The position numbers were made by a program, and so were the translations under genes. Source: Ceratopteris richardii (lineage: Eukaryota; Streptophyta; Polypodiopsida; Polypodiales; Pteridaceae). Taken from it: 64,000 nucleotides of DNA. The first letter of the stretch is position 1. Each line of letters begins with the position of its first letter. Shown here piece by piece: positions 46,208-58,200 of the stretch. The notes under the pieces were generated by a model. The model made no database searches, was not told the origin of the DNA, and saw nothing but the letters and a program-made list of their open reading frames with translations. The stretch is from contig CM035413.1 of NCBI GenBank assembly GCA_020310875.1, positions 184,835,855 to 184,899,854 on the forward strand, given 5' to 3'.

Positions 46208-46245
46208 TGTTGATATATTTAGGTAGTGATGTGTGTGAACACTCT
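46146..46245 (+). repeat. Perfect 50-bp tandem duplication at B3 5' junction
   Basis: 46146-46195 and 46196-46245 are identical. The unit contains 12 bp of Gypsy H flank (AGATCACATAGT) and the first 38 bp of the B3 LTR. The duplication therefore arose after B3 inserted. Confidence 0.95.
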
Positions 46246-46436
46246 AGGACTGCCGGGGCACTTTTTTCCCTCTTTAGGAGGTTTTTTCCCCCGGCTTGTA
46301 TATACACCTATTGCCTTAATGGGCTACTTATCTTTGTACATTCTCTAGTAATACATTTAGTATTGTGTGTTGTGCTCCAAGCTTCTTCTTCTTCCTTGTG
46401 CTGTTTGCGTGCTTCCGAAGACGTCTAACTGCAACA
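46208..46436 (+). repeat. B3 5' LTR
   Basis: 229 bp starting TGTTGATATATTTAGG and ending GCAACA, directly before the primer site. A second partial start lies 50 bp upstream because of the tandem duplication. Confidence 0.93.
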
Positions 46437-46791
46437 ATTGGTATCAGAGCAGGTTGTCGCTTCATCTAGGGCACCGTCGACACTCCTCCATTTGCACTCT
46501 TAGAATCGCACGAATTTTGGTGAGCATACTCAGCGTGTTTCCGAGATCAAAACATCTTCGCTCTATGGTGCCGAAATCGCGATCTGAGCTCGTTTCGACC
46601 TCCGAACACACTATCGCAGTGCTTATGTAGGCTATTTCCTCTTTTTGTGCCAAAGGTATATACAAGTTTCTGTTCGCCAGTTTAAGCGTCTTGAAGTCTG
46701 TTACAGGTCTAGCAGAACTCGTCTAGGCAGTTCTATTCAACTTTTTGAGATGCAGTCAATTTTCTGCATCAAGGTATTTTAGTTACTGGCC

Positions 46792-49700
46792 ATGGTTGAA
46801 AGCAGTGATGTATTCCGTATGTTGGCTGTTGAGGATAAGTTGGATGGTACCAACTACCCATTATGGGCTTATATGATGCGACATGTATTGGTTGCAAAAG
46901 GATTGTGGAACATTGTGTAGGGTGTTGAAAGACGTCTTGTTACACCTCTGACTATAGGTACTGCAAATACAAGTGCTGGAGTTGATGAAGATGGTGTCGA
47001 AGATGATATTCCGCAGATTCCTGTTCGTGCTGCTGTTTCTGCTGCACCTACTGCAGAGCAGATTCGCTGGGATGGCAGAGATGCCCAGGCACATGCATTG
47101 ATAGCTTTGTCTGTCAAACGTGCAATTATTCCTCACATTCACTCTTGCAGAACAACTAAGGATGCTTGGGATACACTTACCACATTGTACCAAGCTAGGA
47201 ATGAGGCTCATGTTGCTTACCTCCAAAAATAGTTGGAGAGTGAGCACATGAATGAAGGTGATTCTATGGACAGTTTCCTGATGAAGATCAAAGACTTGAA
47301 GGAACAATTGATTTTTGTTGATGAGGTTATACCAGATAGCTCACTTGTGCAGACCGTTCTGAATGGTCTTCCTGATTCATATCAAAGCTTTGCTTCTACT
47401 CTTCGTTTGATGATGAAAGGCAATCCGAATGCCTTATCATTTGAGGAGTTAGTCTCTGTTCTGTTGCAAGAAGATCAGTCTAGGCAGAACAGGTCCATTA
47501 TGCGAGTTGCAGATCAAGCTTTCCTAGCTAGTCAGAAGGGCAAAGGAAAATGGAGCTCTTCAACTAGTAAGCAGAAATCTGCTAATTCTGCATATTTGAA
47601 GAAGGAAGATAAAGATGAGAAGAAATCAAAAAAGCAGAAATTGTTTTGTAAGTACTGTAAAGGGAATGATCATATCATAAAGAATTGTCCAAAACTGGCT
47701 GCTAAAGAGGCAAAGAAGAAAGAGGCTAGAATGGTTGTTGCAGAGGCCTCTACACCAAAAACAGAGTCTGCAAATCTTGTGCAGGAAGAAGAATGGGCAT
47801 TTACTACTGTCTGCAATTTTGACCCATCTTCTCATGAGCAGTGCATGTCTGCAGTAGACTCAGATGTTTGGTATTTTGAAAGTGGGGCGACCAAACATAT
47901 TACCTTGCAACATAGTTTTTTCTCTTCACTCGAGCCTGCCCCTATAGGGAATACTGTTACATGCACCAACAACTCCTCTTATCCTGTTATGGGAGTTGGT
48001 AAGATCATTTTGACTACTGCTGATGGTAGTTCTTTCACTTTGTCAGATGCTTTATTTGTGCCAGGGATAAAAAGGAACCTGTTATCAGTTTCTGCATTAG
48101 CCAAGAAATTTGTTGATGACAGGTGTACATTTCATGATCTGTCAAATGGTGATGTGATTATTGCCTCTGTCATTTTATGTCGTGGGTTGTATAAGCTCAT
48201 AGACTATGAAAGATCTGTAAATGATTTGGCATGTGCAGTAAATGATTCGCAGGCTATGTCAGATGCAAAGCTTTGGCATGCATGCTTTGGTCGTCTGAAT
48301 TTTGCTAGTTTGCTACGCCTGCAGAAATCTGAAATGGTGTCCTCGTTGCCCAAACTTGAGGCACCTGGAAAACATGTTTGTGAAGGCTGTATTTTGGGCA
48401 AAATGCAGCGTTCCTCCTTTCCAAAAGATGGTTCAGTTTGGGCTACACAGAAATTGCAGCTTGTACATAGTGATATCTGTGGTCCTATGCAGACACCCTC
48501 TTTTGGAAATTACCTTTACTTTTATTGATGATTTTTCCAGGCATGCATGGGTATATCCACTCAAAGCAAACTCCGAAGTGTTCATGTGCTTTAAACAGTT
48601 TTTGGTTTTGTCTGAAAATCTGTCAGCATGCAAAATGGGCACCCTCCGTTCTGATTGAGGGGGGGAATATATGTCTTCTGATTTTAATGCATTTCTCGCT
48701 GAACGTGGGATAAAATACCAGTGTATAGTGCCATATACACCTCAGCAGAATGGAGTTGCTGAACGAAAGAACAGGTCACCCATGGAGATGGCGAGGTGCA
48801 TGGTCAAAAGTCAGGCTTTACCACATAGTTTCTGGCTTGAGGCTGTCATGTGTGCAGCATATGTACTGAACATGTGTCCCACTAAAGCGCTACAATCTAT
48901 CACTCCATATGAGGCTTGGCATGACCGCAAGCCATCTGTTGCTCATCTGCGTGTTTTTGGTTGTTTGGCATATGCACTAGTGCCTGAACAACATCGCAGA
49001 AAATTGGATGATAATGTAGTAAAATGTATTTTTGTTGGGTACAGTTCTGAAAGTAAAGGCTATCATCTGTATCATCCACAGACTAAATGCATTCTGGTTA
49101 GCCATGATGTTGTCTTTGTGGAAGATGCTATTCAGCCATTGCTTTCATGTACTAAGGAGACATCTTGTAGATCCAAAGACATGTATGATACTTTGATGCC
49201 TCTTTTTACAAGTGGACAGTCTAGTACTGGTCATAATGACGAAACTTCTCAGCCTTTGCAAGTTTCATATGATGATGCAGATAATTCCATTTCTGATGCA
49301 GATTTACATGATGCACTTGTTGATGAGAGAGCTGATATTGAGCAGGCAAAAACTATGCCAAAATGGCTGGTGCAGACTTTGCGTGACAGCAAATTAGATG
49401 CACCTTTGTCATATCATACTCGTTCAGGCTCTCATAGTGCCTCCTTTGCATCAGATTGTTATGCTATGGCTGCGTCTAGTCTCTATGATGAGAATGAGCC
49501 TGTTTCTTTTGATGAAGCACATGATTCAAAAAATTGGATGGCTGCTATGCAATCTGAAATGAAGAATGGTACATGGTCTTTATGTGACTTGCCTACTAGC
49601 AAGAAGGCCATTTGCACTAAATGGGTATAGAAGCTGAAGCGTAAACCTGATGGTACATTTGACAGGTATAAGGCTAGGCTTGTTGCAAAGGGTTATGCAT

Positions 49701-51021
49701 AGAAAAGAGGCATTGATTTTGATGAGACCTTTGCACCTACATGCCGTATGACTACTGTTCAGAGCATTTGTGCACTTGCAGCCCATCATGGTTGGAATGT
49801 ACATCAGTTGGACATTAAAACATCATTTCTGAATGGTGACTTGTATGAAGAAGTGTATGTTTTTCAGCCCCATGGCTTTGTGCAGAAAGGACATGAAAAC
49901 CAGGTGTGCAGGTTAAAGAAGGCATTATATGGTTTAAGGCAAGCACCACGTGCTTGGTATGAGAAGATACATGCCTATCTCATTGCACATGGTTTTGAGA
50001 ACAGTCCAACTGAAAGCACCTCAAATGTTAAGTGTGCTAATGATGTGCTTCTGATCATTGTTGTCTATGTTGACAACATGCTGCTCACTGGTCGTATTGA
50101 AAAGCATATTGCTGATTTTAGGGCTAATTTACATGCCTCATTTGAGATGTCTGATTTGGGGCATTTGCATCACTATTTGGGCATTCAATTTATGCAAGTT
50201 GATGATGGAATGGCTTTGTGTCAAATGAAATATATTGACACATTATTGCAACATTTTGGCCTTGAAGACTGTAAGCCTATTGCCACTCCTATGGAGACAG
50301 GTTTACGATTGAGTCTTCATGATGCTGTAGATGCATTTGATGCTGTTCTCTATCAGGAGGCTGTTGGATGCTTGATTTACTTATGCATTACTTGGCCATA
50401 TATTGAGTTTGTTGTCTCACAGATGAGCACATTTATGCATTGCCCAGGAGTCAAGCATTGTCAGGCAGTTAAGCGCATCTTTTGCTACTTGAGTGGTACT
50501 CGGCTACTTGGGTTGTTTTATCCCAAGGGGGGATCACTACGGCCAGATATGCATGCTTTTTCTGACTCTGATTGGGCTGGTTGCTATGACACTCGTGTGT
50601 CACTAGTGGCTTTTGCTTCATGCTTGGTAGCTCATGTATATCTTGGTTGAGCAAGAAGCAGCCTACTATGGCCACTTCTAGTTGTGAGGCTGAGTATAGG
50701 GCAACTTTCACAACTACTATTGAGTGTGTGTGGCTCAGACGCCTTATGGCTGATTTGGGTGTTGGTCAGAATTCTGCCACCACTATCTTCAATGACAGTC
50801 AGAGCGCATTGGCAGTTGTGAGGAACCCTGTGTTCCATGCTTGCACTAAGCACATTGAGGTGCATTATCACTATGTCAGGGAGAGGTTCTCTGCTGGGGA
50901 GATCAGCTTGGCATATGTGCCCATGTAGGAGAACATTGTAGACCTTTTCATGAAGGCTCTGCCCAGGGAGAAGTTTGAAGCTTTCCGCAAATCTTTGGGC
51001 TTACTTCCTTTTGTGGAGTGA
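46792..51021 (+). pseudogene. B3 Copia Gag-Pol, multiply broken
   Basis: Starts at ATG 46792 (ESSDVFRMLAVEDKLDG). It carries zinc knuckle CKYCKGNDHIIKNC, protease WYFESGATKHIT (catalytic Asp changed to Glu), pre-integrase LWHACFGRLNF, integrase HSDICGP, RSD-stop-GGEYM and GVAERKNRS, RT QLDIKTSFLNGD and YVDNML (second Asp of YVDD changed), and RNase H SDSDWAGC and HACTKHIEVHYHYVRE. Stops: TAG at 46918, 47230, 49628, 49700 and 50926; TGA at 48656. An 8-bp deletion near 48523 and a 1-base deletion near 50600 shift the frame. The product is dead at protease and RT, but unlike B1 and B2 it keeps the integrase second Asp. Confidence 0.93.
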
Positions 51022-51095
51022 CTTCCACATAGCTTGGCACTTCCTCATACATGAGTGCTAGCTACTTGTTCACCGCATCACTCCTACGGGGGATT

Positions 51096-51324
51096 TGTTG
51101 ATATATTTAGGTAGTGATGTGTGTGAACACTCTAGGACCGCTGAGGCACTTTTTTCCCTCTTTAGGAGGTTTTTTTCCCCGTCTTGTATATACGCCTATT
51201 GCCCTAATGGGCTACTTACCTTTGTACATTCTCTAGTAATACATTCAATATTGTGTGTTGTGCTCCAAGCTTCTTCTTCTTCCTTGTGCTGTTCGCGTGC
51301 TTCCGCAGACGTCTAACTCCAACA
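51096..51324 (+). repeat. B3 3' LTR
   Basis: 229 bp, TGTTGATATA...CTCCAACA, then ATAAT (mutated TSD). A few differences from the 5' LTR are visible (for example GACTGCCGG/GACCGCTGA and CACCTATTG/CGCCTATTG). Confidence 0.94.
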
Positions 51325-54240
51325 ATAATTTTGGAAAAGGGAATATCAACAAAGGATGATAAAGTGAGAGACATTGCAGAGTTACCACAATTTAGGATAG
51401 TGAAGGAAGTAGAAGCCTTTATGGGCCATTATGATTACTATAGATGGTTCATATGTATGTATGCATTCATACTCAACTCCTTTACAACCTTCTAACCAAT
51501 TTTGAGTAGAATGATGAGTGGGGAAAATCACTTGCACGATTCAAATGACATTGTGTTCATCCCTAATATTAGCGATGCATGCCTTGAACAAGCCTTTCCA
51601 TGTCCATGTCAATGCTTCCAATTTTTCTATCTGATGCATGCTAGCACAACCCATAGAGGAGGGAAATGGAAACCTACCCATAGCTTATGTGAGTAGAAAA
51701 CTAAATGTTCAAGAAAGAAATTACAACACATCTAGACGTAAAGGGTTAGGTATAGTTTATGAGGAAAAGAAATTCTAGCATTATCTATTGTCTAATGAAT
51801 TTAAACTATTTACAAACCAGCGAGCCCTAGCTTACTTGGTGAACAAACCTTGCAACAGTAGATGGTTTCTCTTATTAATGGAATACGATTTTGAAGTAGT
51901 AGTGTGAAAAAGAAAAACACATTTATGGGCCAATCACCTCTCATGACTTACTTCACCAAAATCTCGACAAGGAGTGTCAAATGAACTTCTTGATGCATAT
52001 CGATTCAACCTAGAAGTAGTTCCAAGTTGGGAAAATCAACTCATACCAATCCTAACTTCTGGATTGATGAACCTTGCATTAAGAACAAAGAAAAGTGAAG
52101 TTCTAAGTGTGAAAAAGTATCATATACTAGTAGGAAGTATTTATACGCAAGATTATCAAATAAATCTAGCCTACTATGTAGATGAAAACAAACATGACAA
52201 GGTGTTATAGCTGGCACATGTAGGTGCCCTAGGACAATATTAACCTAACATTAAATCGTACAAACATTGAGACATTTAGGAGTGTATAGGCCTGGATTTT
52301 GATGTGTATAAATTGATTAAGCAGTGACTAACGTGTTTTACGATACCCTTAGTTGAACGTGAAACTTTATATCAAGTCTCACTAATAACTGATTGGATCA
52401 GCCCTTTAGTCAACTTCCTAAAAGTGATATCGTTTCCCAAGGAAATGACACGAACGAAGCAAGAAAGTCTAACAGACAAAGCCCATGACTACACTTTGAT
52501 TGGAGAAAACTTGTACAAATGTTGGAGATATGTATATTTGCACTTATGTGTACAGGAGAATTATTATTTGAGAATCCTAGAAGCCACACATAAGTGTTGC
52601 AAGTGGACACTTTGGACCCGATATTGTTATTAATGCTATTGTATTTTTAGGTATTTGGTGTCCAACACTTCACGTGGATGCTCATAACTATGTGAAACAC
52701 TGTGACACATGTCAAAGCGCTCAATACTCCACATGGAAAGACAATATGACTCTAAGACCCATTAATCATCCATCCAAAAGCTCTCATCCTGAATAGACCA
52801 TAGTTTCTGTAGACTATTCAACCAAGTGGGTAGAGATGAGAGCTACATGCAAGAATTAAGCACAAAACATGATTAGACTATTATTTGAGAATGTTTTCAT
52901 GAGGTACCGACTTCTGATAGAACGAGTCACTAATATAGGAACTCATTTCTTGAACAAAGTCATTGAATATCTATTACAAAAATTCATGGTGATTCACAAT
53001 AAATCAACCCCTTATCATCCACAAAGTTATGGACAGGGTGAGATTATGAATTAAATATTGTGCATTCTCCAAATGGGGCATAGACTTTTTGAGACCCATT
53101 AATCATCCATCCAAAAGCTCTCATCCTGAATAGACCATAGTTTCTGTAGACTATTCAACCAAGTGGGTAGAGATGAGAGCTACATGCAAGAATTAAGCAC
53201 AAAACATGATTAGACTATTATTTGAGAATGTTTTCATGAGGTACCGACTTCTGATAGAACGAGTCACTAATATAGGAACTCATTTCTTGAACAAAGTCAT
53301 TGAATATCTATTACAAAAATTCATGGTGATTCACAATAAATCAACCCCTTATCATCCACAAAGTTATGGACAGGGTGAGATTATGAATTAAATATTGTGC
53401 ATTCTCCAAATGGGGCATAGACTTTTTGAGACCCATTAATCATCCATCCAAAAGCTCTCATCCTGAATAGACCATAGTTTCTGTAGACTATTCAACCAAG
53501 TGGGTAGAGATGAGAGCTACATGCAAGAATTAAGCACAAAACATGATTAGACTATTATTTGAGAATGTTTTCATGAGGTACCGACTTCTGATAGAACGAG
53601 TCACTAATATAGGAACTCATTTCTTGAACAAAGTCATTGAATATCTATTACAAAAATTCATGGTGATTCACAATAAATCAACCCCTTATCATCCACAAAG
53701 TTATGGACAGGGTGAGATTATGAATTAAATATTGTGCGATGTGACCACTAAGCTAGTAAATAATAAGTGAGTTACCTTAGGCAAACAATTACATCATGGT
53801 GTTTGGGCATATTGAGTGGTCTATAAAATGGTACACAATGCAATTCCATTTCAGATGTTCTTTGGCCAAAGTGATGTACTACCTTTAGAATTTTTGATAC
53901 CTACTTTGAAATTCACACAAATGCATCAGTGGAATGTTCATGAACTATTCCCCATGATACTAGATCTAGAGTGCTTAGGAGAAATGATATTGAAGGTAGT
54001 AGCTAGAATATATGCAACCAAGAAGAGACAAAAAGGCTACTTTGATGCACACATGAAAGAAAAAGGCTTATAATTTGCTGATTTAAAATTGGTCTAGATG
54101 CTCAAACAACATGAGCCTTGTATGTTAGAAAAACATGTTTATGGACCTATGATTATTAATTGAATTTCTCCAAGTGTTGGAATGCAACCAACAACCCCAG
54201 AGGGAGAAGTGATGTGCAACTACAACTTTTTAGGCATACT
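51325..54240 (+). pseudogene. Gypsy element H: RNase H and integrase (fossil)
   Basis: Continuation of H after B3. ISTKDDKVRDIAELPQF and EAFMGHYDYYRWF (RT end) are followed by RNase H relics (VHVNASNF, LPIAYVSRKLNVQERNY, LVNKPCN, LMEYDFEVVV). Then comes the integrase zinc domain near 52640-52740 (VKHCDTCQ-like) and the integrase core inside a triplicated segment (52755-53737). The C-terminal domain at 53815-54240 reads NAIPFQMFFGQSDVLPLEFLIPTLK, RQKGYFDAHMKEKGL and HVYGPMIIN. Block by block it matches Gypsy G in this window, so H is an old relative of G. Stops throughout make it non-coding. Confidence 0.85.
52755..53737 (+). repeat. 337-bp tandem triplication in H integrase
   Basis: Three head-to-tail copies with a 337-bp period (start points 52755, 53092, 53429). 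I see no differences between copies. Each carries the same 61-codon open piece (at 52869, 53206 and 53543) covering RLLFENVFMRYRLLIE to YHPQSYGQGE of the integrase core. The 28-bp join (53064-53091) encodes a KWGIDFLRP-like motif that is absent before the first copy, where LRP joins directly to IN. The copies are far more alike than the decayed host element would suggest, so the amplification is recent or an assembly artefact. Confidence 0.93.
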
Positions 54241-54589
54241 CAAAAGCATTTAACCTTCATAACTCAATTAATAAACAAACAATAAGATCATATATTTGGC
54301 ATAATGACTCAAGATGTCAAACATCAAGCAATGTACAACAAAAATGAATTGAGAGCAATGTAGCTAATGAAAATTGTTTTAAATGTACTATTAAGTAAGA
54401 TGTGATACAAAAGACTAGTTGGAGGACTCTATGAACTTTGTTTTAATTACAATAATCACTTAGAAGAGTGTGATCTTGAGCTCATATGCCCTCAATTAAG
54501 TGACAATATATATACACTTTTCCTCACATGCTTGTTGGTTGGATATACCTAAACATGTTCCATGCCTTTAGGAATTCTTATGAAATTTA
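54241..54589. other. AT-rich spacer between Gypsy H and Gypsy G
   Basis: No frame or motif recognised. It may contain the decayed 3' LTR of H. Confidence 0.3.
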
Positions 54590-55190
54590 AATTCAAATAT
54601 GGTCAATCGATTGAGCTTTTACTTTTGGTAGATGTAATGCATAACGTTTATGTTGCTCTAGCACAATGGTGAGAACCACGTTAAGAAGCTTCACCTCCTT
54701 AATGTCAATCCGAGGGAGAGGTAGGAGTGATATGAAGATCGTGAATGTGAGATGAAGTGAGAGTGAAGGTGAGAAGCACAATGGTGCACACACACATACA
54801 CACACACAATGAAGAGACAAGCAAGACACAATGGAAGGTGGGAAATTAGCTCTATTACTCAAGAATACTCTTACAAGCTCAAACTAGCTCTACTCTCTTC
54901 TTTGCTCCCACAAGCTAACCTCAAAAATGAGCTCTCTAGCTCTTTTTATAGTTTCTAGACTAGTTTTGACCGGTTTCACATCTAATGACCGGCCTAGTTA
55001 AAAAAATAGGTCCTAGAGGCTATTTGGGAGGGTAAACGATGTCTAAAAATAACGAAATTTGGTACGAGCATTCTACCTAAGCTCCTCAAGCTCGAGGACT
55101 CCTCGGCTTGCACAAAATGGAGCTATGGATTACAAAATGGGGTTTTCTATGATACATATGTTACAATTAGTGATAGTAATCACTGTTGAA
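54590..55190 (-). repeat. Putative G 3' LTR
   Basis: Downstream of the last ORF the minus strand has a promoter-like region: a TATA box (54942-54951), then a leader-like stretch with AATAGA near 54851, a short (GT)n run near 54785-54810 and pyrimidine-rich DNA. This is LTR organisation, but both ends are estimated. Confidence 0.45.
54942..54951 (-). promoter_or_regulatory. TATA box in putative G LTR
   Basis: CTATAAAAAG on the minus strand, close to the plant TATA consensus. If the 5' LTR outside the window carries the same box, it would start the G transcript. Confidence 0.5.
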
Positions 55191-55259
55191 TGTTTTGGGA
55201 AAATTAATAAGACATGTATTTGTTTAAAAGATTGATCCGCCTGGCTCCCTGCTTCGTCT

Positions 55260-58200
55260 TCACATGCTTCCATGGCGTCTGTGCCTCTGACTGCTTCCAA
55301 CACCCCCCTCCCTCTCGCTTCTGTCGTCCCTGACAGAACCTTGTTGTGAGGTCTGCCGGATGTAATTCTGTAGGAGGTCTTGAGCGAGGGTGTGCTCTGA
55401 TACACGAATACCTCGGGCTAGATCAGCCTCGAGTTTCTCCCAGTCGATAGGTTGCGGCTCGTCTGGTGGTGGGAGCTGATAATGTGTGGAGTACACCATT
55501 CGTTCACAGGCGAATAATTGCAATAAGTGTGTGGGCCTGCTTATGAATACTTCGGAATGGTACTCCCAAAAACCGGTGGTGAACATTTCTTCGAATGTTT
55601 GCTTGTAACATGCCGGTAGATATTTGATCCTGCAGTGCCAGGCGTAACACACCCGTAGCGATGGCGTTGTGCTCATATCATAGACTAAATCCAAGTTGCC
55701 ATGCTCAAAGCCCGGGGTGTTGACATGGGGAGCCTTGATGCGCCGGAAGACTTTAAAGACCATCTGCATCATGTCAAAGATTTTGACAGTCATGTGCGCG
55801 GCAATATCATCCATAGGTTTTAATCGAGGGAGCCAGTGGCAGATCGTCGCCATCATGTAGCCTACTGTGGGTAACGCGACTGGTGGCTTGAAGTAGGGGT
55901 AGTTCAACCAGTCTTGGCACTGCTTATTGTTCTGTAGCTTTATAGCGAAGGCAGTCCAAGAGCGGCGTCGTGGTACTGGTCCCCAGCACGGATTAAATTT
56001 TAAGTGAAGCGGCGCTTTTACCCACGTGCTCATCATCTCTGGATAATTTTGCAGTAAATCTCTGCGCCAGTCTGGTTGAAGGATTTCACCTCTCTGCGCC
56101 CTTGGTGGCAAGTCCTCTGGCTCGAATTGAGTGGCATGCGTTGGTTTCATGCCGGTTTCTTTCTCGATGGTTAACTGATATTCTGCCATTAACATGAAGT
56201 ATGGTTTATACTGAAGCTCATGCCCGGATATGTATCGTCGCGGGGCCATTTGAGCAAAGAATGGTGATTGTAAAATTTTCTCTTCAATTATGGCCATGGC
56301 ATGTAGCTGTGCCTCTACTCTGGCCGAGTGTGTCGTTCCGAGTTCTTCAACTGTCTTCATCCACGCGGGGGTAGGTAATTCGTAGGTCATCTGGCCTTCG
56401 GCCGTGACACGTCCGCCTGGGATGGGTATCGGTTCATAAGCCTCTTCGAAGGTCTCCTCCACCGGGATAGTGACGGTTTCTTCCTCAGCTGGTAGCTCAG
56501 GTGGGGAGTCTGGCCTTGGTGGTGCTTCATAGATGGCAATCCTAGATTCAAGATTTGTTACCTGGGCCCGGAGTGCGTTGAGTTCCTCTAAAACTTCAGG
56601 GGCAGGGTCCACAGGTGCTGGTAATTCCGCTGCTACATGTACTTGTTGTGTTGCTGGTTCTCTGAGCTGTAGCAGTTTGTGATCTTCCTTTAACTTTTGA
56701 TGTTCCTCGTTCATACGATCATAGTCCTCGAGCAATCTAACATGGTCGTCTAGCAACATCCGCATCGACTCAGAAGGGATTGCCTTGAATCTGCTCGGAC
56801 TTAGTGGCTGTTCTGGATGATCTAAAGCCGCCTCCAAGTTCTCTCTGTTCTGCTCTTGGAGTCGCTGGTTCTCCTCTTTTGCTGCGGCTAAGTGTCTTCT
56901 TAGTAAGCCCATATTTCTAGTGAGCGTTGCATTGCGGACAGTCTGGGCTCTAAGTAGGTTATCTAAATCCGCGGTGGCCTCTTTGCTTTTTTCCTCACTT
57001 TCTATTTCTAACTTGTGATAAGCCTCTCGTAACTCTTGGTATCGGCTGTTCAGTGAGGCGTTCTCAATTGATAACAAATTAAGCTGCGTTTGCAAGTCGT
57101 TCGTCGTTTTCTGCAGCTGTTGATAGTTGGTTCCGAGTGATGCAAACTCATCGCGGACTTGCGTCATGCATGCGAACATGTGTTGAAATGCTGTGTCTAT
57201 GGTGGGCGATAGTAGTAGTGAAGTGCTAAATGAGGATGCAGTGATAGTAGATGCAGTGGGAATGGGGAGCGGGGTTGGGACTGTGGATGCAGTAGTGATT
57301 GTGGAAAATTGTGATGTGCCTAAATATGAGGGTGCTGTGAGTGGAGTGGGTGGTGGTGAGGTGGGTGGTGATATGTCCATGCCATTGGACGTGTTTAATG
57401 TTGTGACTGCGAAAAGTGGTGTGATTGTGGGTGGTTGCGTAGGTGTGAATACGGGATTTACAAACGTAGAGTAGTTTACAGGGGGGATGGTTGGAGCGGC
57501 TTGGTGAAACGGGGAAATAGGCGTTATGGTAGGTTGGGGAGGTGAGACTGGTGAGAAGGTTAGTGGGGTTAGGAAGGGGAATGGGGGTCTTAGAGGTGGG
57601 GGAAACGCTGGGAAGGATGAAGGGGTGAAGGGGTTAACATAGGGATGCAGAGGGTTGGGTGTGGGCCTGGTGGTATGAATGGGTAAGGAAGAGGTTGGGG
57701 CTATATTGCTTTGTACAGGTGTGGATGTGGGGAAAGCAGGTGGGTGTGCGGGTGATACAGGATGGGTTGGTGAAAGATGAGGTGAAAGAGGAGTCGAAGG
57801 GGTGGAGGTTATTTCGAGGATTGTAGTGGTATGTACAATGGTGGTATGGGGTGGCGAATCTACAAGAATGGTTTCTGCGGTTACTGAACGTTCGGGGGCG
57901 AGGCGTGCCTCCCTGGCTTGTGCTGAAGATTGGGCTCCTGTTGGTACACGAATATACTCCCCGGGTTTTGAGAGTAGTCGCACTCGGCGTGGATCAAACT
58001 GTGGTAGTTGCTTTCTTTGTAAAAACCTGAGTGCTTCATGGGAGCCTACTGATTTGACTAACTCTCTGAACCCTCTAATATATGCGTCTTCAAATCCTCC
58101 GGAGATGAGTTCCTGTTCAATTAATGCCTGGCTCTCCTCTTCAGTTAACTTCTTTCGTGCCCAGACTTTCTCCATGGTACGATATAATTTCTTTATGGCC

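Larger units (their letters stand above)
46208..51324 (+). mobile_element. Copia element B3, inserted in Gypsy H
   Basis: 5' LTR 46208-46436 and 3' LTR 51096-51324 (229 bp each). Primer-binding site TGGTATCAGAGC at 46439-46450. The polypurine tract is near 51086-51095 (ACGGGGGATT, one base off the AGGGGGGATT of B1/B2). TSD ATAGT on the left and ATAAT on the right (one substitution). Joining the flanks restores the RT-to-RNase H reading of H (HIV then LEKGIST), confirming the site. The 5.1-kb length matches B1 and B2. It is on the opposite strand to the other B copies and carries many stops. Confidence 0.95.

Noticed and set aside
52755-53737. Regular repeat array considered as CRISPR-like
   Set aside because: The whole 337-bp unit is repeated without variable spacers, and it encodes integrase sequence in a plant context.
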